A stretch of 5,973 nt of DNA. It comes from Planctomycetaceae bacterium. GTDB lineage: Bacteria; Planctomycetota; Planctomycetia; Pirellulales; Thermoguttaceae. The notes beneath the pieces were generated by a model that saw nothing but the letters and a program-made list of their open reading frames with translations, searched no databases and was not told the DNA's origin. Location: the NCBI GenBank assembly GCA_031256755.1, contig JAIRPZ010000092.1:1-5973 (forward strand). Direction: 5' to 3'. The position numbers and the translations under genes are program-made. Below, piece by piece: positions 5,969-5,973 of the stretch (within the stretch, counting starts at the first letter, position 1; every line of letters starts with the position of its first letter).

Positions 5969-5973
5969 GCTTT

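Overview
The window looks like bacterial chromosome from a Planctomycetota-type organism, possibly a host-associated or anaerobic relative of Pirellulales. This is an inference from gene families as I remember them, not from a search. The supporting genes are an exported-type Gfo/Idh/MocA oxidoreductase, a fused double ABC-2 permease whose halves begin with GPVFTREM and NPVIWREM, and a secreted alpha/beta hydrolase with an N-terminal FWGD/W-IQ-N/RLLD block. A stand-alone hisB is also present. Shine-Dalgarno use is mixed: the first two large genes have none, the hydrolase and the two small genes have clear ones.

Layout. Bases 1-281 hold no gene I can support. A likely promoter (282-311) precedes the oxidoreductase (404-1663, +), whose N-terminus looks broken or mis-assembled. 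A hairpin and a TATAAT box lie just before the permease (1755-3509, +), so its mRNA may be almost leaderless. The permease converges, 25 bp apart, on the hydrolase (3535-4524, -). The 200-bp divergent region between the hydrolase and hisB (4725-5336, +) carries two back-to-back sigma70-like promoters with the same 16-bp spacing. Downstream of hisB is a lower-GC pair of small unknown genes (5406-5606 and 5603-5899). They overlap by four bases (ATGA), each has a Shine-Dalgarno site, and they are followed by a large hairpin that the window end cuts off.

How the genes work together. The large genes look like unrelated single transcription units: sugar or polyol oxidation, ABC export, lipid or ester hydrolysis, and histidine synthesis. 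The only clear operon is the small gene pair, which is the least explained and most accessory-looking part. I see no CRISPR array, tRNA, rRNA, insertion sequence or complete defence system, and I cannot claim a new biological system here. The items most worth checking are the small gene pair and the disrupted leader of the oxidoreductase.
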